NCBI RefSeq assembly: GCF_001039355.2
Contig: NW_019773881.1
Location: 412,754 to 476,753 of the forward strand
Source of the DNA: Lingula anatina
Lineage: Eukaryota; Brachiopoda; Lingulata; Lingulida; Lingulidae
Reading direction: 5' to 3'
DNA: 64,000 nt
Shown piece after piece: positions 35,101 to 50,167 of the stretch. Below the pieces are notes generated by a model. It made no database searches and was not told the DNA's origin. It was given only the letters and a program-made list of their open reading frames with translations. Made by a program: the position numbers and the translations under genes. Positions within the stretch are counted from its first letter, which is position 1; every line of letters starts with the position of its first letter.

Positions 35101-38100
35101 TGTACAACTTTTTATTAACTTAAAGCAAATGCATAGTCTACTGTAACTTACTTTATTGTTTTGATCCCAAATAGAATATCCATGCTTGGACTCTTAATCG
35201 GATTCTCCCAAATAACTCAAAGTATAGTAAAAAAAAAAAAAAAAAAATTACACCGATATGTATTCCCCACCACTACACTTTTGGCCTACCACTGCTGAAC
35301 CGATTAATACAAGCCACCGAGTTGAGGGGTGAACACATGTCGACAGTGCAGATACAGTGGCGAAGATCTCTGTCTTCCTACCTGTAGTTGACCAAGGCAG
35401 ATATTGTTTTGATTCCTGCTCAGCTGCCATAAAGTACAGTGATTAAAACGGTGTAAACTTATTTTTTTTAAAGCGACTGGTGGATTTTAAAAATAAATGT
35501 GAGATGATATAAATAGCTTTTTTTTTCAATCCAACATGCATATTGGATCATTGTGTTCATGTGTATTTATCATTTGATATTTTCAATTGGTAATTTATGT
35601 GATAAAAGTTTAATTTAAAATAAATTTTAAATATTTACATAGTGATTAAAATTTAAGGTTAGTTATTATTAATAATAAATATGATATAATTAAAGCAACA
35701 TCTGAGCACCATTACATGGCTTTCTCTTGCATTTTTTAAAATAAATAAGGATTTTAAAAACATAAACAATTGTAGATAATCATTTTGCATTTTCTTACTA
35801 CCAGTATTTTGCGTGTACACATGGAAGAGTTTAATGTATGTATTACATAAATATCCAGTACAATTATTCACTTTTAGAAAATTTTTCAGGCAGTACAATT
35901 ATTCTACCAAAATATTATTATGAAACTGAGTTTTCAGAAGATATTTTCAATTTGATTGATATTTTTCTGAATTCCAAAATTTTATATGTACAATGTAATT
36001 CTAAATCCAGAAAGATTTGACAATTAAAACAAGGTCTTGTTATAACTAGTATGGATGTAATAGAGGTAAATGTCCAGTCTGCTGCTTTTTTTTTTTTTTT
36101 TTTTTTTTGACCAGTAAATTTTTAGTCAGACCAGTAGATTTTAAGAAATTGGTGATTCGAATGGCCAGAAAACTGAAAAGTTTAAGTCACAGACTGTAAC
36201 ATGCTGAAAAATAAGGCCACTATTTCTCAGTGTGCCTGATGAAGGCACTATTTTGTGCTGCTGTTGTTATTGGACTTGTCTTTATAATTAAAACATGAAA
36301 ATTGATATGCTTTTCAAATGTCTGACATGAACATTAGTTGAAATTGCAAGACATAGAACAAAAGACTCGGCCGTGCTGTATGCGACATACAAGCACGTCA
36401 TGTACGAGTGCGTTCCATGGTCTGTTGCATTACTAGTGTGGAAACCAATCAGAGGCCGTAGTTTAAGCCAGATACAACGCTCGTCGCCGAGCTGTACGTG
36501 AAAGTTACTTGTGTATTGTCTCGCCTGCGGCTTGCCAATACACTCGTAATATTTCACGTAAAGCTCGGCGACTCGTATTGTATCTATCACGTAATCGGTA
36601 TCTAATATGTGATTGTTGAAAACCAGTTTGTCACACAAGTGCCGTAGGTTATTTTACGCTTTACTAGTAATAAACAATGCCCTGCAATATATACGATGCT
36701 ACAACTTTTATTTTTCCTACATTGATATCAAGACAAAAGAGAGAAACTAATCTTTTACTTTATATTCAGGCCTAATTCAGTCAATGTCTTTTTTTATTTT
36801 CTCCCCAATGTCATCGTTAATGTCAAACTTTATTTTAGTTTGACTGACCTGTCCGTAGACATCGCAATTAAAATACCATGCACTATCTATATGTTTATGT
36901 TGGCTGAGACTCTGTATAGGTTTTATATTCAAGTACGTAATGTTGTCAGCCACATGTACCCTTTTGACGGCCAGTTTGATTGCTTTTCTTTTTTTCATAA
37001 TTTTTGTTTTCACTTTGGCATTTCTCGCCTTAATAATTATTGGTCTTGGTCTGCCCGCTTTTCCTGGGATTCTATATGTGGTGATGATTTCGCTCTCCTG
37101 CAGTTCGACATATGCGGCCCCTCTCAGTGTTTTTATCACTTTTTCTTTCACTTTCTCATGAGATTTACTCACTCCATAAACTTTAACATTGTTTTCTGGA
37201 GTGTTGTTCATTCCTATTTGAACAACAGCTTGTTTCCACGGCCATTTGTTTATTGTCTTTTACTCTCTTCCCAAGTTCCCTCGGCTCCCTTTCCCTCTCG
37301 GCCAGTTTTTCCCCAGCGCTTGATTGTCCATATTTACATCGTCCATTCTGTCTTTCATCTCGGTTATCATGCTGGTATGCCTTTCCTCTTTTTCCATAAC
37401 ACGCTCATTGAACTCTTTTTTTATTTCGTTCATAAAGTCAAGCAGTGATTGCTGGACTATCTGCCTGAGATGGTCAGTTTTAACAGTGTTTCAATTCATT
37501 TTTTATCTCTTCTAATTCATTCTGTATCTCATTTTGTAGACTGAACGAATTCCCCTCTTCTCTGGTGCTTGATAATTGACTGTGAGATCTCTTGACACTT
37601 GGCAGCTAACAAGGTCTGTCTTTATCCTTTGCATTCAGCCTGGCTGAATTAAAGTATTGGCGATGTTATCCACTGTCTATACAATAGGTACTGTGACACT
37701 ACCATTGTGTACCGTAGGCCTATACGAGTCTTCATCGTAAGTTTTACTGCATTTTCCCTGCCTATCCATACATTAAATTTGCTTGTTACAAGTCTACATT
37801 TTGGTTCGATCCTTCTAGAAAAGCTTTTAAGAAAATGGCCTGATCATGCTGATTTTCGACCTAGACCTGCCCATTATGAATATTCATCAGTTCTGTAAGT
37901 TTCAAGTCAAAAGGTAAAATGGCTTTCCACTTATCGTTTTATCGATGAAAGTGCACAGCGACGATGAAGGTGACGATAGACACAGGTGATGGCTATATAT
38001 ACAGACACATCTGTGTCTGTACACATCTGTGTCTGTACATAAAAACAGCATAACTTTTGAGAAAATGCCGATTTTCAGAATTGACCTATGTATTATGAAT

Positions 38101-41100
38101 ATTTATCAGTTCTGTAAGTTTCAAGCAAAAAGGTAAAATAGTTTTCCACTTATTGGTGAGAGTGCACGGTTACAACAGACGCAGGTGATGGCTATATGTA
38201 TAGACACATCTGTGTCTGTACATAAAAAAGTATCCATGAAAAAATGCTTAATGCAGTTCCCACACATACACTGGGGCATCTTCTTGATGATACTGGTAGG
38301 TCTATCAATACCAAAAGTTTGAACTTCCTCACCCTAATGATCTAGGAGGAGCTAGCTGAAGTTACAATGTAGAAATTTTGTCATTAAAGTAATTCTTCTC
38401 CAATATCTTCAATTCATTAATGTCCTGTTTGTCAATGAACGCGGATATAAATTGTTGCTTTAATCTGTACCCCAGCTGAGCAGTCCCCCTCCTCCCTTGG
38501 TGCAGACATTGTCAACATCTGCAACCTCCCTCCCTGAAGGTGACTTGACAGAAATATAAGGTGTCACATGCATGTTTGTTTGACTCCTAACCTTGCATTT
38601 TTGTATCGTCCTTTGCTTTGTATTCTGTGCTCTTTATTGCCAACTCCACACCATACCCAGCCAGTCTCACCTTCTCTTCAGATGGTTCCTAAAATTACAC
38701 ACTAATATCCTCAATGAGAAGTAAATAACTATTTGATTGTAATTTTCAGACATGCTCACAAAATTATACATGGATTCAAAATAACTGATGAAAATGAACT
38801 TCATAGGAATCTGCATTTGAAAAATGTGTCCAAAACATAATTTGCTGCATAAAATTCTCAAGTTGACAACCAATGCACAATTTTAATATTAAAACCAGAG
38901 GATCAGAGAGGCGATACCACCTCTGGGTATTGTACCACCATCTGGAGTAAGCACATTTGTATGGAAAACAAACAAAAAAAAAGGTGGCACCAACTCCAGT
39001 GTTGTGCTTGACAAGTTCTATAAAATGCAGTAAACAGTTTTTTGTTGAAAATCACTATTTATAACTAAATCATGGGGAGAAGTAAAAGGTAAAATCCAAA
39101 TTTGTGAAGTGCGATTAATGGTGATAAGTAGGTCAACGGTCAAATTCAAGGTCACAGGAAGACTCAATATACAAGTTCCTGTTCAAGTTCAATAGTAACT
39201 ATGGGCCAGTTTTGAAGATATAAGGGACAAAAAAATTGGCAAAGTTCAGTTCATGGTGAAAAGAAGGTCAAGGATCAATTTTAAAGTCACTGTTAGATTG
39301 CAAGATACAGCTTCCTATTCAATTTCAATAGTAACCATAAGCCTTATCTCTGTTTTAGAGATGTAAGGGACTAAAATGTTGCAAAGTTTATTTCATGATG
39401 AAAGGTCAGAGGCCAATTTCAAGGTCACAGTAAGGCTGCCAGTATATGATTTCCTATTTAAGTTCAATAGTAATTATGGGCATATCTCTGCCAGTTTTGG
39501 AGATATAAAGGACTTATTTTGGGGTTACAGCAATTTGCCATAAAATCCTTACAGAAGAAATTAATTGAAATAACTAAAATATTGTTTTGGCCAAATTCAT
39601 GAAATGGGAGGTGCTCAGAAATTCCAGATGTTCAAATTTCATGAAATTCTGTCATTTTTGACAGTAGGTTGTCTGTCCCTGGCAAAGCCTTCTGTTATCT
39701 TTTCCTGGTGTTCTTTTATGGCATATTACCGTATTTCATATTTTATTTTCACCCCATTGTACTTTTAGATATAGCACAACTCGTAAACAGTATGGAAAAG
39801 AAAAAAATAACAGACACCACCTCCAGTGTTGTGCTTGACAAACTCTATAAGTTACAAAAACAAGAGAGTTTTCAGTTTTGGCTTCTGATGGCCGATTCTC
39901 CCAAAAAAATGCACAGATTGACCCCAAACTCAAGAAGATGAACGATGACCCTAAGGGTAATACCTGCCCATAATATTATAGGTTAGGTCTGTGTAGTTTC
40001 TGAATATTGGCGCAAATAATTTTTTTCGTAAAAAAATAAATTCCCATTTTTAGAAAATTTTGGCCCGTTTGACCTTTAATTAAAGGTCAAAAGTTAAATC
40101 CAAGGGCATATCTGAAATCTCCAGAAATGACTTATGGTCAGCCATCTACATATATTTTTCTCATAATTCCTTTGGTTTGAGAGATATTTAGCATTTAATT
40201 TTGCAAATTTTGGACAAGGGTGCATTGCAATGACCTCCACCCCTAACCTGTGCACTGACAAAGTCCAAAATTTAAGTGGAATGAGTTGAGATTATATATG
40301 ACTCAAGTCCAAGAGATGGTTATGCAGGCTCTTGCAGTCTTGGAGGAGAAGCGGTAGTGATGACATGGTGGCGGAGCCAGTGGATACAGTGGATGCAGCA
40401 GACGAGATGGGTTGGAACTAAAACCATGTGTACTGCCAGTGCCTATACTGGTGGTACAATAATTTACTTTCACCCTTTTACATTAAGAAGTAACCTAAGC
40501 TTCAGAGTTCTTTTAAATGTTTCCAACAATAAAGGTATGCGAAAGAAACATGTTATACTTTTTTTATTAAATCAAAATAGCCAGTAGACTCGTACACAGC
40601 TTTCTAGTGTATGGACAGGTATGTACGTCTTCATAATATTACATGTATATATGCCAGCTGTGGCGATATCACTTTATTTACTATCATGTGTACATGTACC
40701 AGTAGTAGCAATTCATTATGATTTTTGTGTCTTGTTTAAAGGATGTCTTAAGAGATTTTTTAAATAATAAAATGAAAAGATTCCCTGCGTTGCTTGACTC
40801 ATACTGTACCTACTATGTATACAGGTAAAACTGACACGCAGATTGTTCATCGGTTAACTAATTAAATCATTTGGTACCTGATAAGGCATCAAGTGTTAAT
40901 TGTTCAATTGTTTGGTAAGAGGGGCGGCCACAACTATGGTCTTTCCTCTGTAATTAAAACCTTCTAATTTTGTGTGTTAAATAGCTGAGACAGGAATTTT
41001 TGACTCCTTCCCAGATTATAATAACACTGTTTACTGTGTCTTACACTAGTATGTGTACAAAATTTAAGACAGGTAAAAAATGTCAGACTTTTGGTCTGAC

Positions 41101-44100
41101 AAGCGTGAAAATTCTGTCAAACTGAAACAAAACCGTCAGACCAAAACAAAATTATAGTAATATTATTATTTGATTTATTAAAATGTTTTAATGCATATTT
41201 TTATTGTTTTCAATCAAATAAAATCATTCAAATAAAGTGTTTTCCATTTCAGTTTCTTTTTATAACTTCATGTTTAAAGTCTTTTCTTTCTTTTTATTCT
41301 TCAATTTATTCTTCACATATTTAGGTGTTTTTTTTTCACGCATTGTTTTCCCCTGAGTTCTATTTGTCGAGTCTTCGCTCGATCAGTTGATTAACTAAAC
41401 TTTAATGGTTTTTATTTAAACACCGTTGATCTTCTCATATTATAGGTTTTCTTCCAGCCTTCGAAATGTTCGGCACAAACACGGTCTCCTGCTCTTGATC
41501 CAAACCTGCAAAATTTTCCTTTCTTTCTACCGATGTTGTCTACCCATATTTTTCATTTCAACGAGTTTGTTGGGAACTTATAAAAACCATGTGTCGATCT
41601 CTCTTACTGTTATTGTAGCAACGGGACACACAGCACGTAAACCCAGGCATGTTTTTCAGCACTGCTGTAAGTGTTTCCACATAGCATAGGACTCACTTTC
41701 CCACAATGCAATTTCCAACATGGAAAAGATGAAAAGGGTCAATATGCTGCATTATTTTACACATTGTGAAGCTAAACAGGTGGATGAGGAAATAAAATAC
41801 CTTATAAGGCTTACCCTCTTTTCAGACATAGTGTCTTGTCTATTTTGTTTTAAAATGGTTCATGCCACAACTTCACAACATCTTATTGTCTACCAATTTG
41901 CAAGTACCTTTGAGTGGCACTGTTAATGAGTCGTTTCATTTCCTTGCTATCACACGTGACCTTGCCCTGGACGTCGACAAATGTATCACAATCACGGGGA
42001 GGGTTATTATCCTTGGCCACCTGAACACAGAAAATTCAATTAAAAAGTATACAGCAGTAAAGTTTATAAAATATGTATATACCTATACCTGGATCCTAAG
42101 AACAAAACCAACATAACCCTTTAACAGGATAAAAATTCTTCAAATGAGATTCCATTTTAAGGCAGTTTTACCACCAAAATGGCATGGATATAATATTTTT
42201 CATTTAATACTTTACAAAGCTGAGTTTTAAAGTTAACAATTTACTGCACACACAATTTAGTAATAACTTGACCTTTTCAATAGGGAAAAAATTATCAAGA
42301 CTTCAGATACATAATTTTGGAATCACCAGCATTTGTGGTAAATAGCATTATGTGTAGAAAAGAATTAAAAGGTGGACTGCTTTTCAGTTCTGTTCCTACC
42401 AATGAATCGGAAGATTCAAATTTTAAGCAATACAGTAACTGTAAAACACAGTACCTGAAATTCCCCCCTTTGAAAAGATCAAGCTATAACAGTTATTCAA
42501 CAACCAAGTTTATGGAAAACAAGTTATAAATTGGCTGAACAACCCTGTTAAAACTCATTGGTAGAACTGTGATGTAGGTTCAGAGAAATCCTTAATGTGG
42601 CAGTCTAACATTTTACATTCTGGGGGACTGGAGAACGCTTTAGGTTCTGGAGGGGGGGGGGGGCATACCACACCCAGTAAATCACAAAAATAACTGGATG
42701 TTAGTTAATAAGTTTTAGTTTGACTGATAATGGATGTTAGATGTTTTAAAATTATGTTTGTTTGAAAGAAAATTCAGAAGCTCTTTCCTCAATTAGGCCT
42801 GGATGGATCTACAGGACAATATGTGCACATACTGCCATACCTGAACATATAAATGTTAAGACATTTCTGTTTACTCACCTGATTATGCATTTCTACAGCT
42901 GGTGAATAAGATCTTAATGATAATGAAAACTTGAGAAGGCCCAGTTGTTATTTGGAAGGAATAAGTTTTTCTGCTATGGACAGAATCATCTCATACACTT
43001 TTAGGTTCTTCTGAAAGGAAAAAACATGCTCATTAAATAATGCTCGTCATTTTTCAACCCCATAGAGTCCGTCACCCCATACATGCGGTTCAGTTCACTC
43101 TTACCCCAAAGACCCAGAACCACGTATAGTATGCGTATCATGGAAATATTGTTTTGTTCCTTTTTGAACAGTAAATTTATGATCATTACGTTCCTTCAGA
43201 TATGATTGTTGGCTCTTATTTGAGCTATCTTAGGGAATGTTAAAATGTATGAGAGGAGTCAGAAAAACATAATTTTATAGATGTTTCATAAACTAGTGGT
43301 AAAATGGGGCAGCTTCTCACCACTTCAAATATAATACTAAATTCCAGATAATTTAAAAACATAAAGAACGGTCTCGCTGAATTTTTCTGAGTACATTGGT
43401 AACTCACATCACTTCATTCTGTTGAATTCATGTACATCTGGACACCAAAATGACACTCACTCAATGGACCTCAAGGACATCCATGTAGAATGCTAGATAT
43501 CACTTTTCCCTGTACATCCATAAGTTCCATTTTTTCATGTAATAATGAGAACAATTCCATTTAATTTAACTTATTCCTGCACTGTTGCATACATTTTGAC
43601 AGCAGTTATTCAATTTTAAGTAGATTATTCTCTGTCTAAAGGTTAGAATGGTTTAAAAAACCTTAAAGCACTCTCCTGTCAAAAGACAATAGGTTGGGCC
43701 ATGCTTTATTTTGTGTAAAGTCACGGCATTAACGAATGCGTTCCACGCACCAGTGCACAGGGTTAATTAATCTTGCTTTAAGCCAGATAAGGCACTCGGC
43801 GCTGAGCTTTACAAGAAATAGAGCAGATAATTGTCTTGGCTTCGCCTCGCCAATTATCTGCTCTATTTCTCGTAAAGCTCAGCGCCTCGTACTTTACCTA
43901 TACCATAAAAATAAAATTGCTCAGAGAATTACTTGCAGAATTGCAAAATTAGACTGATTTTCAAATTCAAGCTGTATTTTTGTCCCATGTTTCTTTTCTG
44001 TAAGTTGAGAAGTGTTAATGACATGGTTTTCACTAGAGGATCAGAAGGGTGTTACCGCCTCTGGAAATTGTACCACCTGCTGGAGTAAATTGGTTTTCCT

Positions 44101-46882
44101 TGAAATGTGTTATCAGTGTTGCATCAGTTTCTCTTGCTGACAAAAGAGAAAACCTAGGGACAACACTGGGCATATCTCTGCTAGTTTTGAAGATATGAGG
44201 GGCAAGAAAATATGCAAAGTTCAGTCGGTGGGGAAAAAGTAGGCCAAAGGTCAATTTCAAGGACACAGTATATGACTTCCTATACAAGTTCAATAGTAAC
44301 AATGTGCATTTCTTTGCCAATTTTGGAGATATAAAGGTCAGAAAATATGCAAAGTTCAGTTCATGGTGAAAAGTAGATCAAAAGTCAAATCCAAGAGCAT
44401 ATTTGGAATCTCCGCATAAGACTTTCGGTCAGACTTCTGTAGTAATTTTTCCCATAATTCCTTTGGTTTGGGAGATATTTAGCATTGAATTTTCAAAAAT
44501 TTTGTCAAGGGTGCATTTAAAAAAGCGTCACGCCCAGGCCAATGCACAGTCTGAGACAAAAAACCCATGGGGTTTAAGTTGAGATTATATGTGACCTAAA
44601 TCCAAGATATGGGGACACAGGTCCTTGTGGTCTAGGAGGAGAAGCGGTAACGGTGACTTGTTTCCGGTACCCGACTGCGGAGCCGGCAGAGCTGTACGAG
44701 ACAGGTCTGGACTAAAACCACAAGTACAGCCAGCATACACACTGGTGGTACTAATTAAATGGTCACTATGGTGGCAGTGCCCAAAACAGGGTTTCCTTTA
44801 ATTATTACATAATGCTTTAGAGCCACCAATTTTTAACTATGCACTGCAAGTAACATACATAGGAAAAAGATGTGATTAGCATAGGTCTTCAGGCCCATCA
44901 AAATTCAAGGTAAGTTTGAGAATCATAAGCAGCAAGTTTTCCTGAAATGGTCACCATAATGGCATGTCCAAAATAGGTTTTCTTCAATATACAAACAATA
45001 AAACATAATGCTTAACAGCNGTAAAGCTCAGCGCCTCGTACTTTACCTATACCATAAAAATAAAATTGCTCAGAGAATTACTTGCAGAATTGCAAAATTA
45101 GACTGATTTTCAAATTCAAGCTGTATTTTTGTCCCATGTTTCTTTTCTGTAAGTTGAGAAGTGTTAATGACATGGTTTTCACTAGAGGATCAGAAGGGTG
45201 TTACCGCCTCTGGAAATTGTACCACCTGCTGGAGTAAATTGGTTTTCCTTGAAATGTGTTATCAGTGTTGCATCAGTTTCTCTTGCTGACAAAAGAGAAA
45301 ACCTAGGGACAACACTGGGCATATCTCTGCTAGTTTTGAAGATATGAGGGGCAAGAAAATATGCAAAGTTCAGTCGGTGGGGAAAAAGTAGGCCAAAGGT
45401 CAATTTCAAGGACACAGTATATGACTTCCTATACAAGTTCAATAGTAACAATGTGCATTTCTTTGCCAATTTTGGAGATATAAAGGTCAGAAAATATGCA
45501 AAGTTCAGTTCATGGTGAAAAGTAGATCAAAAGTCAAATCCAAGAGCATATTTGGAATTTCCGCATATGACTTTCGGTCAGACTTCTGTAGTAATTTTTC
45601 CCATAATTCCTTTGGTTTGGGAGATATTTAGCATTGAATTTTCAAAAATTTTGTCAAGGGTGCATTTAAAAAAGCGTCACGCCCAGGCCAATGCACAGTC
45701 TGAGACAAAAAACCCATGGGGTTTAAGTTGAGATTATATGTGACCTAAATCCAAGATATGGGGACACAGGTCCTTGTGGTCTAGGAGGAGAAGCAGTAAC
45801 GGTGACTTGTTTCCGGTACCCGACTGCGGAGCCGGCAGAGCTGTACGAGACAGGTCTGGACTAAAACCACAAGTACAGCCAGCATACACACTGGTGGTAC
45901 TAATTAAATGGTCACTATGGTGGCAGTGCCCAAAACAGGGTTTCCTTTAATTATTACATAATGCTTTAGAGCCACCAATTTTTAACTATGCACTGCAAGT
46001 AACATACATAGGAAAAAGATGTGATTAGCATAGGTCTTCAGGCCCATCAAAATTCAAGGTAAGTTTGAGAATCATAAGCAGCAAGTTTTCCTGAAATGGT
46101 CACCATAATGGCATGTCCAAAATAGGTTTTCTTCAATATACATACAATAAAACATAATGCTTAACAGCATAATCATCACCTATCTTTAATTATGGTCTGA
46201 TCTGATTTTCAAACTCAACCTGTATTTCAGTAAGATTGATCACTCCTGTGAGTTTAAAACAAAAGGCCTCTCGGTTTTCCTTGACCAATCATGCCGATTT
46301 TAAAACCACATCTACATTTTATGAATATGCATCAGTTCTGTAAGTTTTAAGCCAAAAGGTGAAACAGTTTTCCACTTATGGGGTTATCACTGAAAGTGGA
46401 TTGGCAATGCTGCCAAAAATGCCCACGATGACGAATGCAGGTGACTTCTAACAGCATTCCAGTGACTGGGAATATCATGCAATGCAGATAGCAACTGCCG
46501 ATTGATCACTGATGAGGGTCACTCACTGATCCTTAAACTGAAGTATATTCTTGGCAATTCATAAAACAATCTTTTTAATAGCATGTAGTTCATTCAGTTA
46601 AACCAGTAGAAACCACTGCGTTCATTCAGTTAAACCAGTAGAAACCACTGCGTATAAAAGATGACATGCAAAATGAAATCATATCATTCAGAAAAACTGT
46701 ATACTTACTATCTTGCATGTCAGCAGTGTTGGCCTCTGCCACAGTATCCACAAAAGCCCAGAACATGGCATTACTCTCTTTGGCCAGAAACTCGCTGAAA
46801 TGATATAGTCATTTTCATTTAGCTTATGCAGGTTGTGAAAATTTAGTAGATAATAAAAGCCTCATGTTCAGATTTTAATTGT

Positions 46883-46948
<66 letters not shown>

Positions 46949-48465
46949 AAACTAAGTCAACCCAAAACCTTCAGACTATCACCCCATTTCCATAGATTAG
47001 ATCGACCTACTTTAGATCGACCTAACTCCCTGGCGGACACGAAAATTAATTACCCCCTTAAAGCTTGCAGTAGGCGGGACGGACATTTAAGTCGGATTAT
47101 CTGAAAGTAATCTAGTGAGACTCCCCGCGGGGATAGATCGATCTAAAATCTATGGGAATAGAGCCTATCTTTCACTATGAGCTAATTCTAAGTGACTGTC
47201 TTTGCTTATAAGACCTCAGGCACATGCTCACAGGACCCATACCAAAATAAGATCATCTCTTTAAGGCCCCACTATGCTATGCAGTTCTCAAGGGCCAATT
47301 TTCCATATTCCTTAAAACTTACATAAAAAAAAAAGTTATTGAGACAACGGCGACGACAGACGCCGGTGACGGCTATATGTACAGACACATTGTGTCTGTA
47401 CACAAAAAAAAAAAAATTAGCAGGATCAATCTATCTCAGTGAGGATGGATTCTCACCAAGGTGCAGTCAATGTAATAAGCTCACTTGTCGGGCACGTCCC
47501 ATCCTAACATAAAATACTTAGGTAAAGTCAGGAAAGCTTTGTGGTCTATGACTCTGTTCATGTTGCAGTGTGAGGGGGTGTGCCAGACAAATTAAGCTGA
47601 TCAAATTGACTGTACCTAAGCAAAATTCCCACTGAGATAGATCAATCCAGCTACTGCGATAACTTCAATTCTGAACAAGGCCTATGACAGAAATATGTTA
47701 GAACTAGCAAGTGTTCTATTTCTAACAAATATTCAGACATAGGAAAAATTTTGAGAAGTGAAGGTCCAGAGGATCTGTACTACAAAAGATCTGCAGTTGC
47801 TCCCAATTCTGTGCTGGTCGAACTAAGTATCTTATTTGTGTTAGTCTATGTTTAGCCTCTGACATATCTGCAAGCGGCGATGACCTATCAGACAATGAGT
47901 TTCCCCAAGTCTGAATATTTTGTAATTGGTTCTTATAAACGCAGTACATGAACTCACTGCCAAGCAGGCTATACCTAGTTTCTAGCATCAGTGGTGTCGA
48001 CTCCCATTTGGCATCTAGTGACACAGAGACAAATTTGGACTTGGCATCTACTTCACTGCAGGCATGCAGCACCAAGATAACTAACAAAACAAGCCCTGCC
48101 TGCAAAAAAATGAAATGGGAATTAATTTTTATTACTTTAATTTCTAATTCTACACCATGACAGATAAGAACATTTAAATGTACAGATCTGTATTTAAATC
48201 TGTATACAGACTGCATCAATATATAATTAAGTAAATGACAAGCAAATGCTTAAATGAAAATTAAATCAACAAATGGACAAAAGAACAAAATTTAAGATTT
48301 GGGTTATGATCCATTAATTAATAGGAAAATAAAAATGAAAATTTAAATTAGAATATTAATAGTAATAAAATTCCCAATGCAATTTATCTGAAAGGCAGAA
48401 ACACTGATCAAAGTTACCACATGTTGAAATAAGGAATATTAATGAAAAGTCATATATATATATAT

Positions 48466-48496
<31 letters not shown>

Positions 48497-50127
48497 CAGA
48501 GGCGTAATCAGACCTTTTAAAATTGTACACACAGATTTTCAAGATTCCCATGTACACTTAAGCGAACAGATAAAGGGCAGATAAAATTAAATGTGTCAAA
48601 TATCATAGCTCACTTTTCACCAGTAATAAAATCATCAGTTTTAACTCGTTCAGTTTTAAAATGTTAAATACATTCCGGTGATTTAATTAAGTTCCGTTTT
48701 ATTATTTCACTCAGAACCAAACAATCGATACGATCCTCCACTGACGCTCCTTCCTGAACGAACTCCATTGAATGAATATGAAAATTTCCTTCTCGTCTCG
48801 CTGAGACCGAGTCGGTTGATGATCTTCCGCAAACAAAAGCCATTGAACGAATATGAGGTTGCAAACGATCTCCCGCTGACGATACAAAAATTGCATTCTC
48901 GTCTCGCTCTTTGGCAAATGAAGTCTCTTTAACAAATATGAAAATTGCCTCCTCGTCTCTATCGGATTGCGAATGATCTCTCGCTGAAAATAAAAAATTG
49001 CCTTTTTGTCTATCAGCTTTGTCAGGTGCCATATGTATGAAGGTCTGGAAGGTGTTCCCTTTCATAATTTGGCAGTTAGTTTGCTAAGAGTTTGTTTAGG
49101 GCGTAGACGTGTTTTGTACCGCATGAAGGCCACTCTTGTCACTGCAGCATACGGCGTGGAATGTGTATTTTAAAGTTAATGAAAATATTATATTGTGTTT
49201 TGTAAGCTTTAGAAAGTAGTTTCTTCATGACTGAATAATAGCCTGCACTACAGATTAAAGTAGTATCATTCAACTGGACGCATCATAAAAGCTGGGTACG
49301 TCAAATTACTCTTAGAAAATTTTATGCAATTTTATGCCACCCAGACAAGCCAAGACGTCATTTTTTTTTAAATCTTAAACCGTCTAGCCCTCATTGAAAA
49401 TATAGGCCATCTGGTGATGTCAGCGGCCGTCCAAATGACTGCTGGATGGTTCGCTTGGAAAAGCCTTGCTCATAACGGTATATTTATTTAACAAGGGGCT
49501 TACTGACGCAAATTTTGGACACTTATTGTGCCTGCTTGTATCGAGCTAAATTCTGAATAACAGCGCCGCACTGCTGTTCAATGTGGTTTGCTTCAGTTAT
49601 CCTGAGTTCTCAGAAAATAATCTGAAAAACAGTTGATCATTACACTATTATTAAGCCTTCTTGCGATCTTGTGATATCCATGGTCAGCTTCTCTAAGTTG
49701 AACTTATATACAGTGTATGGTATCACCCAGCTTACAGTTCTGATATATTTAAGTTTAATTATTTGTTTGTAATTCTAAAAATTGCACATGCCACCCTGTT
49801 TTCTTCAACTATCAAAATTTGGGAATAAGAGCACTTTTTGCTTAAGAGTTTAAAATACACAGCAACATTTGCTTCAGTTATCCTGAATTCTCAGAAAATA
49901 ATCTGAAAAACAGTTGATCGTCGCACTATTACGCCTTCTTGCTATCTTGTGATATCCAAGTTTAAAATACACAGCAACATTTGGAACACACAAAAATGTT
50001 TGTTATAATAAGGCAAATCCATCCTCTTTTGCACGAAAGCGCTCCCATTGTTATCAAACACATAGGAATGTTTTGAAAGGCATTCAAAGATGATAACCCA
50101 ATGTTGTTATCCAGTATCAGGGACGTG

Positions 50128-50167
<40 letters not shown>

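Noticed and set aside
36840-37448. 202-codon plus-strand frame
   Set aside because: It is the antisense shadow of the LINE ORF1-like frame on the minus strand, rich in F, S and L as expected from an antisense reading.
44033-44320. 95-codon minus-strand frame, repeated at 45182-45469
   Set aside because: It lies wholly inside R1 repeat copies; its duplication is an assembly effect.
46885-50161. TA-rich runs as regulatory or origin signals
   Set aside because: They are plain dinucleotide microsatellites, common in this genome; nothing more can be supported.
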